From positions 149,725,503-149,789,502 of the forward strand of contig CM077645.1 in assembly GCA_039707465.1 (NCBI GenBank): a DNA stretch of 64,000 nucleotides, given 5' to 3'. A model generated the notes under the pieces. It searched no databases and had not been told where the DNA came from. It saw only the letters and a program-made list of their open reading frames with translations. Both the position numbers and the translations under genes were made by a program. This DNA comes from Rhabdophis nuchalis (Eukaryota; Chordata; Lepidosauria; Squamata; Natricidae). Positions 21,905-32,546 of this stretch are shown piece by piece. The first letter of the stretch is position 1, and each line of letters opens with the position of its first letter.

Positions 21905-22620
21905 ACAGAACAGAACAGAATAACAGAATTGTAAGGGATTTTAGAAGTCTTCTAGACCAGGGGTCCCCAACCCCCGGTCCGCGGACTGGTGCCGGTCCGT
22001 GGCTTGATAGGAACTGGGCCGCAGTGAGTGGCGCTACTCTTAGAAAGGGCCAGAGAGGAGAAGGAGGGAGGAGGGGGCAGCCCCCTGGGCAGAATGCGCA
22101 CTGGGGGCGGGAGAGTGCAGGCCACGCCGTTGGGGCCCCGAGAGGGGCGAGTGAGCCGACTCACTCCCTCGTGCACGCATGCACTGCCTGTTCCCCCTCT
22201 TCCCCTCTACGCTGGCCGAGCCATGGCCACCAGTCCGCGGAATTTTTTTAACATGAAACCGGTCCCTGGTGCCAAAAAGGTTGGGGACCCCTGTTCTAGA
22301 CCAACACATTACTCAGGCAGGAACCCCCCTACCATTTCAGACAACTGGTTGTCCAATCTCTTCTTAAAAACTTCCAGTGTTGGAGCACTCAGAACTTCTG
22401 GAGGCAAGTTGTTCCACTGATTAATTGTTCTAACTATCAGGAAATTTCTCCTTAGTTCTAGGTTGTTTATCTCCTTGATTAGTTTCCATCCATTGCTTCT
22501 TGTCCTGTCCTAAGGTGCTTCTTCTTCTTTGTGGCAGCCCCTGAGAAATTGGAACATTGCTATCATGTCCCCTGTTGTCCTTCTGTTCATTAAAAACCTA
22601 TTGAGTTTGGCTTGGGTGAG
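21905..22620 (-). mobile_element. CR1 LINE 3' end, split by a hAT MITE
   Basis: The minus strand carries the CR1 ORF2 C-terminus and 3' UTR (on the plus strand 'gttgttccactgattaattg', 'caggaaatttctccttag', 'tatcatgtcccc'). The 3' UTR is interrupted at 21957/22294 by the MITE at 21958-22293, whose duplicated TTCTAGAC is CR1 sequence. Confidence 0.88.
21958..22293. mobile_element. hAT-type MITE, family B
   Basis: Ends CAGGGGTCCCCAACC and GGTTGGGGACCCCTG. Exact duplication TTCTAGAC (21950-21957, 22294-22301). Inserted into CR1, so younger than it. Confidence 0.95.
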
Positions 22621-22733
22621 GAAGGAGGACTGGGTACAAAATCACCTACTGAGCATCAGTGACTGAAAGCAAACTAAAACCTCGATTTCCCAGTCCTAAT
22701 TCAGTAATTACGGTAACTATACTACATTGACAC

Positions 22734-22955
22734 TGGTGTGTGTGGGTGTGTGTGTCTTCTTCAGTAGGGTGTCCTGGTAACTGCCTGGACAAGCCCTTGG
22801 CAAGATTTCAGAAGTGATTTTCCATTGCCTTCTTCCGAGGCTGAGAAAGCGGCTGGCCCAAGGACACCAAACTGACTTTACGCCAAAGGTGGAACTAGAA
22901 CTCCCAATCTCCTGGTTTCTAGCCTGATGTCTTAACCACTAGACCAGATTAGCTC
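22734..22955 (-). mobile_element. tRNA-derived SINE
   Basis: The minus strand starts with an A-box-like 'ctagtggttaagac', then a B-box-like 'gagttctagttcc', a body with 'aatggaaaatcactt', and a (GT)-rich tail at 22734-22755. I cannot name the family. Confidence 0.75.
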
Positions 22956-22959
22956 TTTT

Positions 22960-23735
22960 TTAAGATAACCCTCTGCATTTCTTTTGCATCTCTTTATCTC
23001 TTTGTTTTCTGAACATGATCACAGCAGCTGTTAATAGTAAGTGTTATTAAGTATGCACAACTAATATTCCAGTGATGTGTTCAACAATTTCAACATGCTG
23101 ATCTTAGCTATTCACATTTAATATCCATTTGTTTCAGTTCGCCTTCATGAGCTAGAGATTTAATTTTAAAACCTAAGAGCTACAGTGTTAATAAAAACAG
23201 TTTGGGCACTGTGTCTGTCAACTGTATATCACTATGTGATTTATCAAGCCTCCAAATATGCCATCATAAAGAATTTGCAGGAAAATACAAAAAAAAATCA
23301 GTCACAGGACTATCAGTACCGCACAATATATTTTTAACTAAAGAAATATTTTGATTTCAAGACTCCCTCATTTATTTTGAATTTAAAAAATATGTTTCTG
23401 AGCAAGGAAATAAGAATTGGTATCATTGCATGCTTGGACAGTTAGTTACTCCTTCCTGCTCACTCCATTTCTAGTTTCCCCTCCATCTATGTTCCCGCCA
23501 GCACCTTGCATTACATCCTTTTTTTTTACTATTTATATATAACACTTATTTATTTTATTTGTCAGTTATGAGATCGGCAGTTATTTTTGCCAGTTATAAG
23601 TTCGGCAGTTTTGAGATCGTAGTTAGCTTTTTTAAAGTTACAGTTTTGTCTCCCATCGTTATGACTCTCTTTACAAGGACGTAAATTGAGGTCAATATTT
23701 ATTTAGGTGAAGTGTTTTTTCGCTTTAATGAGCTT
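22960..23735. other. Unassigned AT-rich sequence
   Basis: Nothing recognised. Confidence 0.55.
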
Positions 23736-24249
23736 TCCCCCCCCCTTTTTATAAATTTTATTTTTAGTTTTCAAAACAGACAAAACACAAAAAAAACCCT
23801 CTTTCTTTACGTAGTGTGAATCAATTGGTTACAAAAAGGAGATTTTCATGCATTTCTTTCACAGTCACCCATAATACATACAAGTTCTAGTATTTTAAAT
23901 CTAATATATTTATGCATATTGCCATCATCATACCCCCATTCTCGTTTCATTGCGGTTTCTTTTCTTTCTGTCAGTAGTACAGTGCGACATTGAATGAGTT
24001 AACCCTTTTTCCACCTTCTAGTTCAGTTCTTTTTTTTCACTTCAGTTCATCACCATTTCCCCCCCACTTTTTTCTAACCATTGATATCACAGCTCCCAAT
24101 TCCCCCCCCTCCTCTTTGTGTTCGTTTTTTAGTAATTTAGATAACATATCTAATTCGACACAATCAGTTATCTTATATATTGTATCTTATAATATCTATA
24201 ATATATAATATATATTGTATCTTATAATATTATAACTAATATCTAATCA

Positions 24250-24790
24250 GTTATCTTATATAGTGCCTTGGTAAGGCCACACTTGGAATACTGCATACAG
24301 TTTTGGTCGCCACGATGTAGAAAAGACGTGGAGACTCTGGAAAGAGTGCAGAGAAGAGCAACAAAGATGATTAGGGGACTGGAGACTAAAACATATGAAG
24401 AACGGTTACAAGAGCTGGGTATGTCTAGTTTGATGAAGAGAAGGACCAGGGGAGACACGATAGCAGTGTTCCGATATCCTAGAGGGTGCCACAAAGAAGA
24501 GGGAGTCAAACTATTCTCCAAGGCACCTGGGGGCAGGACAAGAAGCAATGGGTGGAAACTAATCAAGGAGAGAAGCAACTTAGAACTAAGGAGAAATTTC
24601 CTGACAGTTATAACAATTAACCTCTGGAACAGCTTGCCTCCAGAAGTTGTGAATGCCCCAACCCTGGAAGTCTTTAAAAAGATGTTAGATAGCCATTTGT
24701 CTGAAATGGTATAAGATTCCTGCCCACGCAGGGGGTTGGACTAGAAGACCTACAAGGTCCCTTCCAACTCTGCTATCGTATATTGTGTAT
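24250..24790 (+). mobile_element. CR1 LINE 3' end
   Basis: 5'-truncated CR1 with the last part of ORF2 and the diagnostic 3' UTR block 'acctacaaggtcccttcc', ending in a TATTG-like run. Confidence 0.92.
24268..24714 (+). pseudogene. CR1 ORF2 C-terminus
   Basis: An open 148-codon frame with the typical CR1 carboxyl end: VRPHLEYCIQFWSP, then LERVQRRATKMIRGL, KRRTRGDTIAVF, RSNLELRRNFLT and NSLPPEVVNAPTLEVFKKML. This region lies after the reverse transcriptase palm. The reading frame has no stop, which suggests a fairly recent insertion. The endonuclease and catalytic parts were lost by 5' truncation, so it is not functional. Confidence 0.92.
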
Positions 24791-24985
24791 ATTGTATATT
24801 AGGCTTTCTCCTGATGGAATGTTAGGGTCTTTCCACCTTTGCGCAAGGAGCATCCTTGCCGCAGTTAGCACATACGTGATCAAATACTTAATTTTTTTAC
24901 TCATTAGGTCCGGCAGGTGGTTTTTTCTATCACGGCAACCTGGTCTACTCATATATGGGATGTAACATAATGCTTCCGCTTTCAC
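24773..24985 (-). pseudogene. L1 ORF2 C-terminal fragment
   Basis: The minus-strand frame contains LITYVLTAARMLLAQRWKD followed by PNIPS. This matches the conserved L1 ORF2 tail (AAR-x-x-A-x-x-WK...P). It is a short remnant, cut by the CR1 at its 3' side. Confidence 0.75.
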
Positions 24986-25000
24986 CTTTCAGCCCCAGTC

Positions 25001-25990
25001 CAGGAGCCTTTGCAGGCAGTCACTTTTGTGACAAAATATTTTGTGTTAAATTTAAATATACAGACAAAGAAATAGCTTTTATTTCTTTGTTGGTAAATTT
25101 AAATTTAACATACTGTATATTTAGGTGTACTGATGATTTGCTTCTTCTCTTCAGATTATTTTCTTGTAAATTTTTACTATGTTTAGAAAAGTTGGATCCA
25201 GTCTCAAACTAAGCAGTGTGCTGCAGCAGGGTCATATGAATGGCTAATAACTGTGTCTGGTTATATGTGACATATGCAAACAAAATGTTCTCCTCTTTCC
25301 TTAAGGAAATCTGCTTTTGTTTGGTGATGCAAATAGTTATCCAAATAGCAACCCGCAACTCCCTCTCCTCCTCTGAGTGCACTAGACTGAAAGTATAAAT
25401 GACTCTACAAGGCACAAGTCACCACTTGTGTGTGGTTCTGGATGTTTCAAGTGACAGTCTATTGATTCAGGTGAAGCATTGTTGCCATTAACTGACATTG
25501 CAAGATTACAACGTGGCCCAAATAGCAGCCGAAGGGTTAAGGCAAACCTTGTGAGCCTGGCAACAGTCCAGGTGATCTAATCCACAGAGGAAGGAATATA
25601 GTCTTGTGAAAATGATCTAAGAGGCATCTGAGGAAGTGTAAGTCATAACGGAATGGCTGCAATGGATCAATAGTTGTCTTTAAAAAATAAATACAAGTTC
25701 AGACTGTGTTTGACGGTGAACTGAAAATGATCTTCGCACAGCCATTTATTTACTTAAACCTGGTAGAAACTGTCAAGCTGCATTACAGTTATATATAAAT
25801 ACTAGCACCACACTATTATAATCAGGTGTGGTCAGCTAAGGACTTTTCTTTAAAAAAATGTTATTTTACAGTTCCCACATCTTGGCCATAACCCTTGGCT
25901 ATCTTCACAGGAATGATTTCCGTTCTTCTGGATGTCATTAGATGATTATGCTCATTTCAAAGCCATCACAGCAACATTGATTTCATTTTA
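25001..25990. other. Unassigned sequence
   Basis: No element or exon recognised. Confidence 0.55.
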
Positions 25991-25994
25991 ACTC

Positions 25995-26884
<890 letters not shown>

Positions 26885-27825
26885 CAGGTAGTTTTCAGTT
26901 ATCATTGGTGACTGGAACCGGAATTTCCATCACCAAGTGATGTAATTGTATTTAAGATAATTTTTTTATTGATTTTTACATAAACACAATTAATACAGAC
27001 TTAACAAGAAAAAACATCAAAAAGCCATCTTGCATTACAAATTACAAATTTTAAAGAGTATATCAGTTATTCACAGGTTTCTGTATGTTTCATCAGTAAT
27101 TATCACTTATTTTTCATATCAAATTATTACAATTCTTATATCTCAACCTTAATCTTACTAATTATTTTAGCATCCCTTTATGTGTAATGTATGACTATCT
27201 AATGGCATTCTATTTATTAAACAAACAACAAGAAAAGAAATTTAAAAAGGAAAAGCTATCACCCTAAATTGCGTCTTTTAAAAGACATATTGACCGGGTA
27301 TTCATAAATTCTGTGCATCTCTGAAATGATTATTATTCATGAGTAATCTGATTTTATAAGTTTTAAATCTAAAAATTTGTCATGTAGCTTAATATCAATA
27401 TCCCAAAATTCTCATCTAGTGTTTCAATTTCAATCTATTTCTTCTTTAAGAGTGTCTTTAGGATCTGACCACCTATTAGCATCCTTTTTTTATTCCCCAA
27501 CCTACCTATGTAAATTCAATAACAATATGATACAATCTTAGGTTTTATGAATAGTTATTAACTAATTAATAATTCTTCAATAACATTCTATAACCATCTA
27601 GCTAGTTATTTAATTATTAATAGTCTAAATATAAGAATTTCAACCAGTATTAACTATCATTTTTCCGTTGCTCTTAATGTAACTCATAATTTCTGTTCTT
27701 GTGATTTTTGCAATAATATCTAATATCGTCTCAAATTTATATCCAATCTCATATTCATAACTTTTCACCAGTATGTAAGTAAATATATACCATTAACTAT
27801 AACATTTATTATAGATTAGTCTACA

Positions 27826-28200
27826 TCCCTGCGGCCGATTCGCTCCCACAGAGAGGGACTTCTCCGTGTGCCGTCCACTAGGCTGTGCCAGCGGGCGACG
27901 CCCAGGGGAAGGGCCTTCTCTGTGACGGGCCCGACCCTCTGGAACGACCTTCCCCCCGATATTAGAACAACTATGGACCTCCGCTCCTTCCGTCAAAAAT
28001 TAAAAACACATTTCTTTTGCTTGGCCAGCTTGGGATAACTTAACTGTTTCTAGGGGTTTTTAGGGGTTTGTTTTAGTTTAATGGGATTTTAGCGCAGGGT
28101 TTAATTTAATTCTTTTTAATATTGTATTGTTGTGATTTTATATGCATTTTAATTTCCCTGTGCCCCGCCTCGAGTCCCTTCGGGGAGAGAGAGCGGGTTA
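27826..28200 (+). mobile_element. CR1/L2-group LINE 3' end
   Basis: The same C-terminal coding tail and 3' UTR as 5226-5713 ('ccgattcgctcccacagaga', 'gccccgcctcgagtccctt'), ending directly in (AAATT)n then (ATT)n. Confidence 0.88.
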
Positions 28201-28228
28201 TAAATTAAATTAAATTAAATTAAATTAA

Positions 28229-28308
<80 letters not shown>

Positions 28309-28395
28309 TATTATTATTATTATTATTATTGTTATTATTGTTATTATTGTTATTATTGTTATTATTGTTATTATTGTTATTATTGTTATTATTGT
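28198..28395. repeat. (AAATT)n-(ATT)n-(ATTATTGTT)n microsatellite
   Basis: About 200 bp in three phases, starting at the 3' terminus of the LINE. The last phase is a variant unit with a periodic G. Confidence 0.97.
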
Positions 28396-28406
28396 AAATA
28401 TCTATA

Positions 28407-28760
28407 CAGTGGTACCTCGGTTCACGAACTTAATTCGTGAACTGACTCTGGTCGCGAACCGAATTGTCCGTGAACCGAGGCACAGTTTTCCATATGCTAA
28501 AAGCATAACAAAAATTAAAAAAAAGTCACTGAAAGTACTCACAGTGTGCGTGCTGGGGCTTTTTTCTGTATTTTCTTCTCTCTACGATCTTCCTACAGGA
28601 AGTCACAACCATGTGACAGCCAGGAATACATTAAAAATGGCCGCAGTTCCTGTTTGTGAACCGAAGCAGAGTTCGTGAACCGGAGCACATTTTAAGGAAA
28701 ATTTCTGTTCGTAAACCGAATTAGTCGTGAACAGAGGCGTTCGTGAACCGAGGTACACTG
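28407..28760. mobile_element. Tc1/mariner-type MITE
   Basis: Inverted termini start CAGTGGTACCTCGGTTCACG and end GTGAACCGAGGTACACTG, flanked by TA on both sides. The interior repeats 'cgtgaaccga'-type sequence several times. The terminal motif resembles pogo/Tigger-like elements. No transposase. Confidence 0.88.
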
Positions 28761-28858
28761 TAATTGTTAATAACTATTAATTAACTAATAATCCTTTGAT
28801 GATATTTGAGATACAATCCAACTAGTTGCTAATCAACAAAGAATAACAATTTTCCTTA

Positions 28859-29411
28859 TCAGCCAGTGTCTTTCCAGTAGCAAATTAAATTTGCCTCTTT
28901 TGTTATTTGTGGTCTCCATCTCTTATTACTTCCCTTCCCAGGTCTTTCTTCAGCTTCTTTTTGCACTTTACTATCCAATGTAACTATCCAATAGTAATGC
29001 TGTCCAGCTCCTATCCTTGCGTATTGCTTATTTTTAAATGTCCGAGGTATTGCTGGAGAGATTTCTCCTCTTCTTTCTTTTCCCTTTTCTTCTCCTTGAT
29101 GACCAAGCTGGAGTCCAGTTTTCTCATATTTTTGGGAGGGTTTTCCCTTTACAATATTTTCTCCAACACTTAATCGATTAATATCATCCTCATTTTCTTC
29201 ACTTAAAATAAGCTCCTCATTGTCTTGATCATTTTCCACTTTCTCTAATTTCTTTAATTTCTGAAATCTTTGATTGGTCTTCGCTTGTTTCAATAGATAA
29301 GATTCTGTCCAATGTGTCATTAATTCTTTTATTACTTTGTTTTAGTAAATTCAAGATTTCAGCCCAAAATTTTTGGTTTTCTATAGTATCCACTTCTATG
29401 TATGTACCCAT
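28859..29411 (-). pseudogene. L1-type ORF1 remnant, frameshifted
   Basis: Starts at 29411 (MGTYIEVDTIENQKFWAEIL) and runs about 60 codons; a second overlapping frame (29320-28859) continues for about 150 codons. A frameshift between 29320 and 29229 explains the break. The product is rich in Lys, Glu, Gln and Asn with possible coiled-coil heptads in the first 70 residues, as in the N-terminal part of L1 ORF1 RNA-binding proteins. I do not see the RRM or C-terminal domain. The assignment rests on position after a long 5' UTR, composition and neighbouring L1-like ends, so it is moderate. Confidence 0.5.
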
Positions 29412-30480
29412 AATGACAAATCCACAAGGTTGTAAAAGCCTCCTTGGTGTTTTGCTTATTCTTTCTTTAGCGTTTCAAAGAATATAGCTGTTAAGTATCC
29501 ACCAACGCCCTCTAGAGATGATACAATGTAACAAGTAGCCTAACGATGTTACGCTTTAACTTTCCTTTCTTTGTTCTCAAGCGGAAGAACAGAAACAGAA
29601 AAAAAATCAAAAGTATAAGCCTTGGTTTAATTCACGAATGCACAATAAAACTTCAAAAATAATTATTAAAATTATTAAAGATAATCCCAGATTCAAGATT
29701 TGAGTAGAAAAGTTTTTTAAAAAGGAGAAAATAAAAGAGCCAGAAATAGTCTAATCACTTTCTGCGCAGACAAAAATAGCTTCGCTCTTGCACTTTAATG
29801 TGCCATTTCGGAAAACTCTATAAAGAGTAGAAACCTCTCAATTCGATTAATTCTGCCGCTTATTTCAAAATTCAAGGCTTTAATAAAAAGAAAGTTTTTT
29901 TAGCAAAATGTTTCAAAAAAGAGAGAGAATACCTTCCTGGTGTTACACTTTCTCTTTCAAATGGTTCCTTCCATTCCGAAGCTTTCCCGTCGCCTTGTCT
30001 GCCCACGTGTGTGTGTGTGCCTATTTGTCACCCTTCAGAAGCTTTCCCTTGTGTTAAACAGGGTTTTTTGCGATACCCCTGTGATCAGCGATGCTTGCTT
30101 CCTAATCGCCGTCCCTCCAGGACAGTTTAGGTTCCTATTGAACCAAGGGGCAACAAAAGGTCAACCGGGGTCTCTGCAGCATAGAGACCTCTGGTTGTGT
30201 CGGTGCGGCATAGCTCCGCCCTCTTCACAAAGTGATGTAATTGTAAAGAATGATGTAACATGACCACATTGCTTAGCAGTGGCAATCCCAGCAGTCTTGT
30301 TGCTGTCATTAAATGAGGAGTGGGATTGTTAAACTAGGACCTCCTCATGACTTCCTGTGGGTTTCTAACAAAGTCAACGGAAAGGCCACAGGAAGTCACA
30401 AGTAGGCTAGTGGAGGAGGGATAATTGCCTGCCACAACCCAACATGACCACAGCAAGGCTGGGGGTGATTGCTGCTGGGG

Positions 30481-31334
30481 GTGGGAGGGGCAAAGGTTTC
30501 ATTGAGAAGATTGCATATATTCAAACTCAGGCTATACTATCAACTCCAGATTTACCTTTTTTCCTCTGATCCCATCTTTATCTTATCCTCAAGTCTGAAT
30601 TATAAAACCATAAGGAGAGTGAAAAGAGTCACTATAAGTCATTGTTATGGTAACAGTTCTTTTTTGTCATCCTATCAATGTCAGGGTTCTGCTAGTAAGG
30701 ACAATTATTAGTAGATACCAATTTAATTTATCAATACTAGATAATTCTAAGCTTGTTCCTTCCTCTTGAGAATACCCATTTTTTCTACTCCCAATGAAGG
30801 AAAAATGTAGACAACGTTTTGATGACAAGGGTGCCTTGGTGCTGATGCATATCCAAGATATGACAGGGAATTAATGACAAGTGTTAAGACACTCCAACCC
30901 ACAAACTGAATGTTTGCTGCCATTTTAACTTTCAGTGAATTAGCATTTGCCAAAGAACCAAATGAATGCAATGACATTGGAAGAAGAAAGGAAGAAACTG
31001 CATTTGAGTGCTAGTTTTTCCATCACCCGGCTTAATGCCTCAATCTCAAAATGTTGCAGCGTTTGATATATTTGGTCTATTTGTCTTGCAAGCAATAAGC
31101 ATCTATTTACCAACACCTTTCTTTTATTAACTTACATTATATTTGGGGGGAAAAAGGTACTGACCATTTGACACAACAAAGCATCAAATTTAACTTCAGG
31201 TGAGTCCAGGACATGAGATTTTGTAATCTAAGGCAAAACAGCCAACTTCTTATTTATGCTAACATTAATCCATTTGTCCTTATTTACTTGTCACTTTTAT
31301 TACTGTCTGAGCATCAATTAGAGAGAGACCAATA
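30481..31334. other. Unassigned sequence
   Basis: No element or exon recognised. Confidence 0.5.
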
Positions 31335-31857
31335 ATTTAATTTATTGATCAGCTCATAAAACTAACACACATATCTAAAAAAAATACATAACGTAATTCT
31401 TGGCTTGCTGTCTAGATGGTCTCTGGTGATGAGCTGAAAGGCAGGAAAGGAAACAGTATGTCTCCTCCCTTAATTGGGGCCTAATAACAGGTTGTTGTGA
31501 AACAATTACCTATACTAATATACCCTGTCTCAGCTGATGCAACAAGGGGAACCGGCTTGGCTAAAGTGCTAGGCTCCCTGCTTAGCATACAACACAGCCC
31601 CGGTTCGAATCCCAGTAAGGGGTATGGCCAGCTGATGAGAGCTAATAAGCTCGAAATAGATCTATCCTGATTTCTCTCTAATTTAATTTATTGATCAGCT
31701 CATAAAACTAACACACATATCTAAAAAAATTACACAACGTAATTCTTGGCTTGCTGTCTAGATGGTCTCTGGTGATGAGCCGAAAGGCAGGAAAGGAAAC
31801 AGTATGTCTCCTCCCTTAATTGGGGCCTAATAACAGGTTGTTGTGAAACAATATATA
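31335..31857 (+). mobile_element. Family T repeat, tail-head-tail dimer
   Basis: The tail part occurs twice (31335-31506 and 31681-31853, offset 346 bp, nearly identical). The tRNA-like head lies between them (31507-31680), with A-box-like 'tggctaaagtgctagg' and a perfect B-box GGTTCGAATCC at 31602-31612. The head-tail order is that of the copy at 15186-15505; the first tail has lost its own head. Confidence 0.82.
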
Positions 31858-31903
31858 TATGCTGGTATTGCTGGCTTCGGGGATTTTCCCGTGTATAAGG
31901 CAT

Positions 31904-31962
31904 AGAAATGTTATTGCAACGTTTCGACAAGATCTCACTTGTCATCATCAGGCAGGCTTCTG
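31904..31962 (-). ncRNA. Hammerhead-ribozyme-like motif, left palindrome arm
   Basis: Mirror copy of the motif at 31990-32048. The minus strand has core CTGATGA (31951-31945), stem II, and GAAAC (31925-31921). See the plus-strand copy for the fold. Confidence 0.45.
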
Positions 31963-31989
31963 TCTGTGACGTCACTGTGATGTCACAGA

Positions 31990-32048
31990 CAGAAGCCTGC
32001 CTGATGATGACAAGTGAGATCTTGTCGAAACGTTGCAATAACATTTCT
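31990..32048 (+). ncRNA. Hammerhead-ribozyme-like motif, right palindrome arm
   Basis: Core box CTGATGA at 32001-32007 and GAAA at 32027-32030 flank a 6-bp stem II (GACAAG/CTTGTC, loop TGAGAT), with one extra U before the stem. A minimal self-complementary stem III, ACGU (32030-32033), follows. The GUU at 32032-32034 fits the NUH cleavage rule, so the predicted cut is after 32034. Stem I could pair UGC (31998-32000) with GCA (32035-32037) and AGAA (31991-31994) with UUCU (32045-32048) across an internal loop. This is the plan of the short-stem-III type I hammerheads known from Penelope-like retroelements. Cleavage activity is not shown, and the palindrome itself would compete with this fold. 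Confidence 0.5.
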
Positions 32049-32187
32049 ATGCCTTATACACGGGAAAATCCCCGAAGCCAGCAATACCAGCATACCTACA
32101 CCCGTGAAAATCTACGAAAACATATATATATGTGTGTGTGTGTGGTGTGTTAGTTTTTATGAGCTGATCAATAAATGAAAACAATTC

Positions 32188-32188
<1 letters not shown>

Positions 32189-32237
<49 letters not shown>

Positions 32238-32262
32238 ATCTATCATCTATCTATCTATCTAT
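32189..32262. repeat. (ATCT)n / GATA microsatellite
   Basis: About 18 units with two slips. It lies inside the family T cluster. GATA repeats are abundant in snakes. Confidence 0.97.
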
Positions 32263-32264
32263 CG

Positions 32265-32492
32265 GAAACAGTATGTCTCCTCCCTTAATGGGGCCCTAAC
32301 AGGAAGTTGTGAAAACAATTATCTATACTAAATACTCCTGTCTCAGCTAATGCCATAAGGTAGAGCTGGTTAGGCTGAATTGCTACACTTCTGCCTGAGA
32401 TGCATTACAGCCCCGGTTCGAATCCCAGTAAAGGGTATGGCCAATTGATGAGACCTAATAAGCGCGAAATAGATCTATCTTGGCCTCTCAAA
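32265..32492 (+). mobile_element. Family T repeat, tail then head
   Basis: Tail sequence (GGAAACAGTATGTCTCCTCC) comes first, then the linker 'ttatctatactaaatactcc', then a tRNA-like head with B-box GGTTCGAATCC (32415-32425) and 'gcgcgaaatagatctatctt'. The head's own tail is absent. The same tail-linker-head junction occurs at 31480-31545. Confidence 0.78.
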
Positions 32493-32496
32493 TTTA

Positions 32497-32546
32497 AAAT
32501 GGGCTTATTATCCAGGGAGGTCTTATTTTCAGGGAAACAGGGTACA
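32497..32546. mobile_element. MITE terminus (TA-target type)
   Basis: The block 'ggaggtcttattttcaggg' followed by AAACAGGGTA resembles the right end of mariner-type MITEs with 'ttccccgaaaataagac' termini. Only one end is present. Confidence 0.45.

Larger units (their letters stand above)
23738..25000 (-). mobile_element. L1 LINE 3' part, split by CR1
   Basis: The minus strand gives an ORF2 C-terminal piece (24773-24985) and, beyond the CR1 at 24250-24790, a 3' UTR with a poly(A)-like end near 23745. The two L1 parts flank the CR1, so CR1 is younger. AT-rich repeats at 24160-24250 lie at the junction. Confidence 0.65.
26951..30229 (-). mobile_element. L1-like LINE without ORF2, with target duplication
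   Basis: It is flanked by a 16-bp exact duplication AAGTGATGTAATTGTA (26935-26950, 30230-30245). On the minus strand: a long 5' UTR (about 30229-29412), an ORF1-like coding region (29411-28859), then AT-rich 3' UTR (28855-28765 and 27825-26951) ending in a poly(A)-like stretch. No ORF2 sequence is visible. Its 3' UTR is interrupted by the LINE tail, ATT microsatellite and MITE at 27826-28760. Confidence 0.72.
26885..30480 (+). mobile_element. DNA repeat G, split by an L1-like insertion
   Basis: The two pieces 26885-26934 and 30246-30480 form one element when the L1 and its duplication are set aside ('caggtagttttcagttatc', then 'gatgtaacatgacc', 'ttagcagtggcaatcc'). Relatives lie at 11440-11575 and 59685-60165. 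Confidence 0.6.
31858..32094. repeat. 237-bp near-perfect palindrome
   Basis: Base n pairs with base 63952-n, from 31858/32094 inward, with a single mismatch (31971/31981) and one unpaired central base at 31976. The two open frames over it (104 codons minus, 81 codons plus) begin with the same residues because the arms are identical. It lies between family T repeats. Confidence 0.95.

Noticed and set aside
29940..30263. 107-codon plus-strand frame
   Set aside because: It is antisense to the 5' UTR of the L1-like element and has no domain.
31546..31680. Possible tRNA gene, because of A-box and B-box
   Set aside because: The B-box is perfect, but the sequence is followed by the repeat body found at other loci and does not give a convincing cloverleaf, so it is a SINE-type head.
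31730..32153. Two frames (104 codons minus, 81 codons plus) with the same N-terminus
   Set aside because: They begin alike only because the DNA is a palindrome. No protein family is recognised.
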